DNA of 30,474 nt from Truepera sp. (GTDB lineage Bacteria > Deinococcota > Deinococci > Deinococcales > Trueperaceae), in the NCBI GenBank assembly GCA_018333775.1, contig JAGXSO010000072.1, positions 1 to 30,474 on the forward strand. The letters are read 5' to 3'. The translations under genes were made by a program, and so were the position numbers. The notes beneath the pieces were generated by a model. That model did no database searches. It was not told where the DNA came from and was given only the letters and a program-made list of their open reading frames with translations. This document shows, one piece after another, positions 28,847 to 30,474 of this stretch (position 1 is the first letter of the stretch; each line of letters starts with the position of its first letter).

Positions 28847-30474
28847 CAGGCGGCCTGCACCATACTCGCTTTACGGGCGCGGCCGAAGGCCATGCGCAGT
28901 TTGAACATGCCGCGCTTATGGGCACGCTTTAACTCATCTTCGCCGAGCCGGAGCGCGCGCGCTACCTCCGGCAGGGCCTGCTTGGCCTGGCCCAGCCCCT
29001 CAAGCCGCTTGACGACCTCGGCATCCTGCGGCTCGAGCTCGCTTAAGTGGGCGGCTAGCTGTTGCGGTGTCGCTTTAGTCGTAGTCGCTTTAGCGGTCGA
29101 AGGCTTCTTAGTGGTCGAAGGCTTCGGTTTGCTCGCAGCGCGTTTCGAAACTCGCTTGGCAGCTTGGGCCTTGCGCTTACCTGTGGCGCCGGTCGGCTTC
29201 TCTCGCGTAGCCAGCAGCTTAAGTGCCGCCTCGAGCGTCAGCCTCTCGGAAGCTTCGTTGCCAAGTGAGGCGTTGACGCTGCCGTGCTTGATATACGGCC
29301 CGTAGCGCCCTGCCCACAGCTCTACGGGCTCGCCGCTGTCGGGGTGGGCGCCCAGCACCCGCAGGGGCTCGCGCTTGCTGCGCTTCTTGGCCAGCAGCTC
29401 CAGGGCCCGCTCGAGCTCTACCTCCAGCACGTCGTCCTGAGCCGTGAGCGAAGCGAAGGTGCTGCCATGCTTGACATACGGCCCAAAGCGCCCGATCCCC
29501 GCCTCGACCGGCTCCCCGGTCTCGGGGTGGAGACCGAGCCGGCGGGGGAGAGCCAGCAGCTTCAGGGCGGTAGCTAGCTCGACCCGGTCAGGCGCTAAAC
29601 TGCGCGGCAGCGAGACCCGCTTGGGTTTGCCGGCCTGCTCGTCGCCGCCGAGTTGTAGGTAAGGCCCGTAAGGTCCGATGCGGAGGTAGATCGGCTGGCC
29701 GCTGTCGGGGTCCTGCCCTAAGGCGGCCTCGCCCCGCTTGCCCTGCTGCAAGAGCTCGCGCAGCGCAGCTTCGGTTACGTCGGCCGGCGCTAGCGTGTCG
29801 GGCAGCGAAGCGGTGAGGCGCTCGCCGTTAACGGTCCCCTCCACATAGGGACCGTAACGGCCTACCCGCACCACCAGGTCGCCCCACTTGGCACAGCGCA
29901 AGGTGGACAGCTCCCGCCCGTCGAGCTGCGCCAGCCCCTCGTCGACCCGTGCGGCGATCCCTTGGGAGCCGTCATAAAACTCCTTGAGATACGGCCTCGG
30001 CTCCACGGCGCCGGCAGCGATATCGTCCAGCACTTGCTCCATGTTGGCAGTAAAGGCGGTATCGACCAGCGGCTCAAACTGTTTTTCTAGCAGTTGGGTA
30101 GCGGCAAAGGCGGTAAAGGTGGGGATAAGCTGCTCGCCCGACTTGCGCACGTAGCCGCGCTTGATTACCGTGTCGATGATGCTGGCATAGGTGCTGGGCC
30201 GGCCGATCCCCTCTTGCTCGAGCAAGCCAACCAGCGAGGCTTCGGTGTAGCGCGCCGGCGGCTTGGTCTGGTGCCCCTCGGCTTGAGCGCGGCGGCAGGT
30301 GACGCGGTCGCCCCGGCGCAAGTCGGGCAGCGGCTGCTCGCGATCTTCGAGGGCGGCCTCGGGGTCGTCCGAGCCCTCGACATAGGCCCGGAAGAAGCCG
30401 GGGAAGATGGTAGTCCGCCCGGAGGCGCGAAAGGTCGCCACCTTGCCCGCGTCTACCTCGAGCTGCGCGGCAAT
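28846..30474 (-). CDS. topA: DNA topoisomerase I, C-terminal part (5' end beyond the window)
   Basis: Relaxes negative supercoils by single-strand passage. The 542 visible residues begin in the topoisomerase core (FRASGRTTIFPGFFRAYVEG; EGIGRPSTYASII near 30200-30230). The toprim domain and catalytic tyrosine lie outside the window. Four C-terminal repeats follow, recognisable by GRYGPYVEG, GPYGPYLQL, GRFGPYVKHGS and GRYGPYIKHGS. A Lys/Ala/Ser/Thr/Pro-rich linker comes next, then a helical tail of about 80 aa with a helix-turn-helix-like ELEPQDAEVVKRLEGLGQAK. No cysteine zinc motifs are seen. The apparent ATG at 30441 is internal. Confidence 0.92.
   Translation of the reverse strand: MAAQLEVDAGKVATFRASGRTTIFPGFFRAYVEGSDDPEAALEDREQPLPDLRRGDRVTCRRAQAEGHQTKPPARYTEASLVGLLEQEGIGRPSTYASIIDTVIKRGYVRKSGEQLIPTFTAFAATQLLEKQFEPLVDTAFTANMEQVLDDIAAGAVEPRPYLKEFYDGSQGIAARVDEGLAQLDGRELSTLRCAKWGDLVVRVGRYGPYVEGTVNGERLTASLPDTLAPADVTEAALRELLQQGKRGEAALGQDPDSGQPIYLRIGPYGPYLQLGGDEQAGKPKRVSLPRSLAPDRVELATALKLLALPRRLGLHPETGEPVEAGIGRFGPYVKHGSTFASLTAQDDVLEVELERALELLAKKRSKREPLRVLGAHPDSGEPVELWAGRYGPYIKHGSVNASLGNEASERLTLEAALKLLATREKPTGATGKRKAQAAKRVSKRAASKPKPSTTKKPSTAKATTTKATPQQLAAHLSELEPQDAEVVKRLEGLGQAKQALPEVARALRLGEDELKRAHKRGMFKLRMAFGRARKASMVQAA

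Noticed and set aside
1..30474. tRNA, rRNA or CRISPR array
   Set aside because: I saw no cloverleaf with a GGTTCGAAT-type arm in a suitable position, no rRNA sequence, and no regularly spaced repeats of 25-40 bp; GTTCGAAC at 2453 lies inside the EVE gene.

Overview
The window is 30.5 kb of GC-rich, densely coded bacterial chromosome. It carries housekeeping genes in both orientations, one accessory patch (about 9.6-12.7 kb) and one visibly lower-GC insert (about 22.55-24.3 kb). Several features suggest Deinococcota (a Truepera/Meiothermus-like lineage). Many genes have a TANNNT -10 box only 5-7 nt before the start codon, which is the leaderless pattern known from that phylum. Others are GTG/TTG starts, a HerA-like ATPase, an eRF1-like VLRF1 protein, short heptamer repeats and a TopA with C-terminal repeats instead of zinc fingers. 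This placement is inference; no rRNA or tRNA is present to confirm it.

Layout. 1-2.7 kb: a membrane protein, guaA, a 39-aa membrane microprotein and an EVE-domain protein. 2.7-8.8 kb: lysA diverging from a CoA-disulfide-reductase-like gene through a 35-bp double promoter, then a membrane protein, mtnN behind a promoter plus hairpin leader, a 21-codon basic micro-ORF and trpBA. 8.8-9.8 kb: an RlpA-like lipoprotein and a small unknown protein. 9.9-12.7 kb: a decayed helicase/nuclease gene, a MntA/HepT toxin-antitoxin pair, an ADP-ribosylglycohydrolase and a nonsense-split small gene. 12.8-15.3 kb: tatD, an M19 dipeptidase and a YefM/YoeB pair with a well-formed promoter-operator. 15.3-19.1 kb: a HerA-like ATPase preceded by a perfect 72-bp tandem duplication, a small membrane protein, and an overlapping alpha/beta-hydrolase/phosphoribosyltransferase pair. 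19.3-22.5 kb: a VLRF1/aeRF1-type protein coupled to miaA, overlapping convergently with dnaJ. 22.55-24.3 kb: the lower-GC insert, with a DUF4007-like N-terminal fragment, an HNH nuclease and a MazG-like pyrophosphohydrolase. 24.5-28.5 kb: an iron(III)-type ABC importer (fbpABC-like) behind a near-consensus promoter that overlaps a large dyad. 28.5 kb to the end: a cupin-like gene coupled to topA, which runs off the right edge.

The signals least explained by genes are the palindrome GCTCGAGC (31 copies by eye, about one expected from base composition), the 72-bp duplication, the nested dyad at the iron-transporter promoter, the twin palindromes at the yefM promoter, and the DUF4007-fragment/HNH/MazG-like cassette. 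That cassette is the best candidate for an undescribed or decayed defence system.
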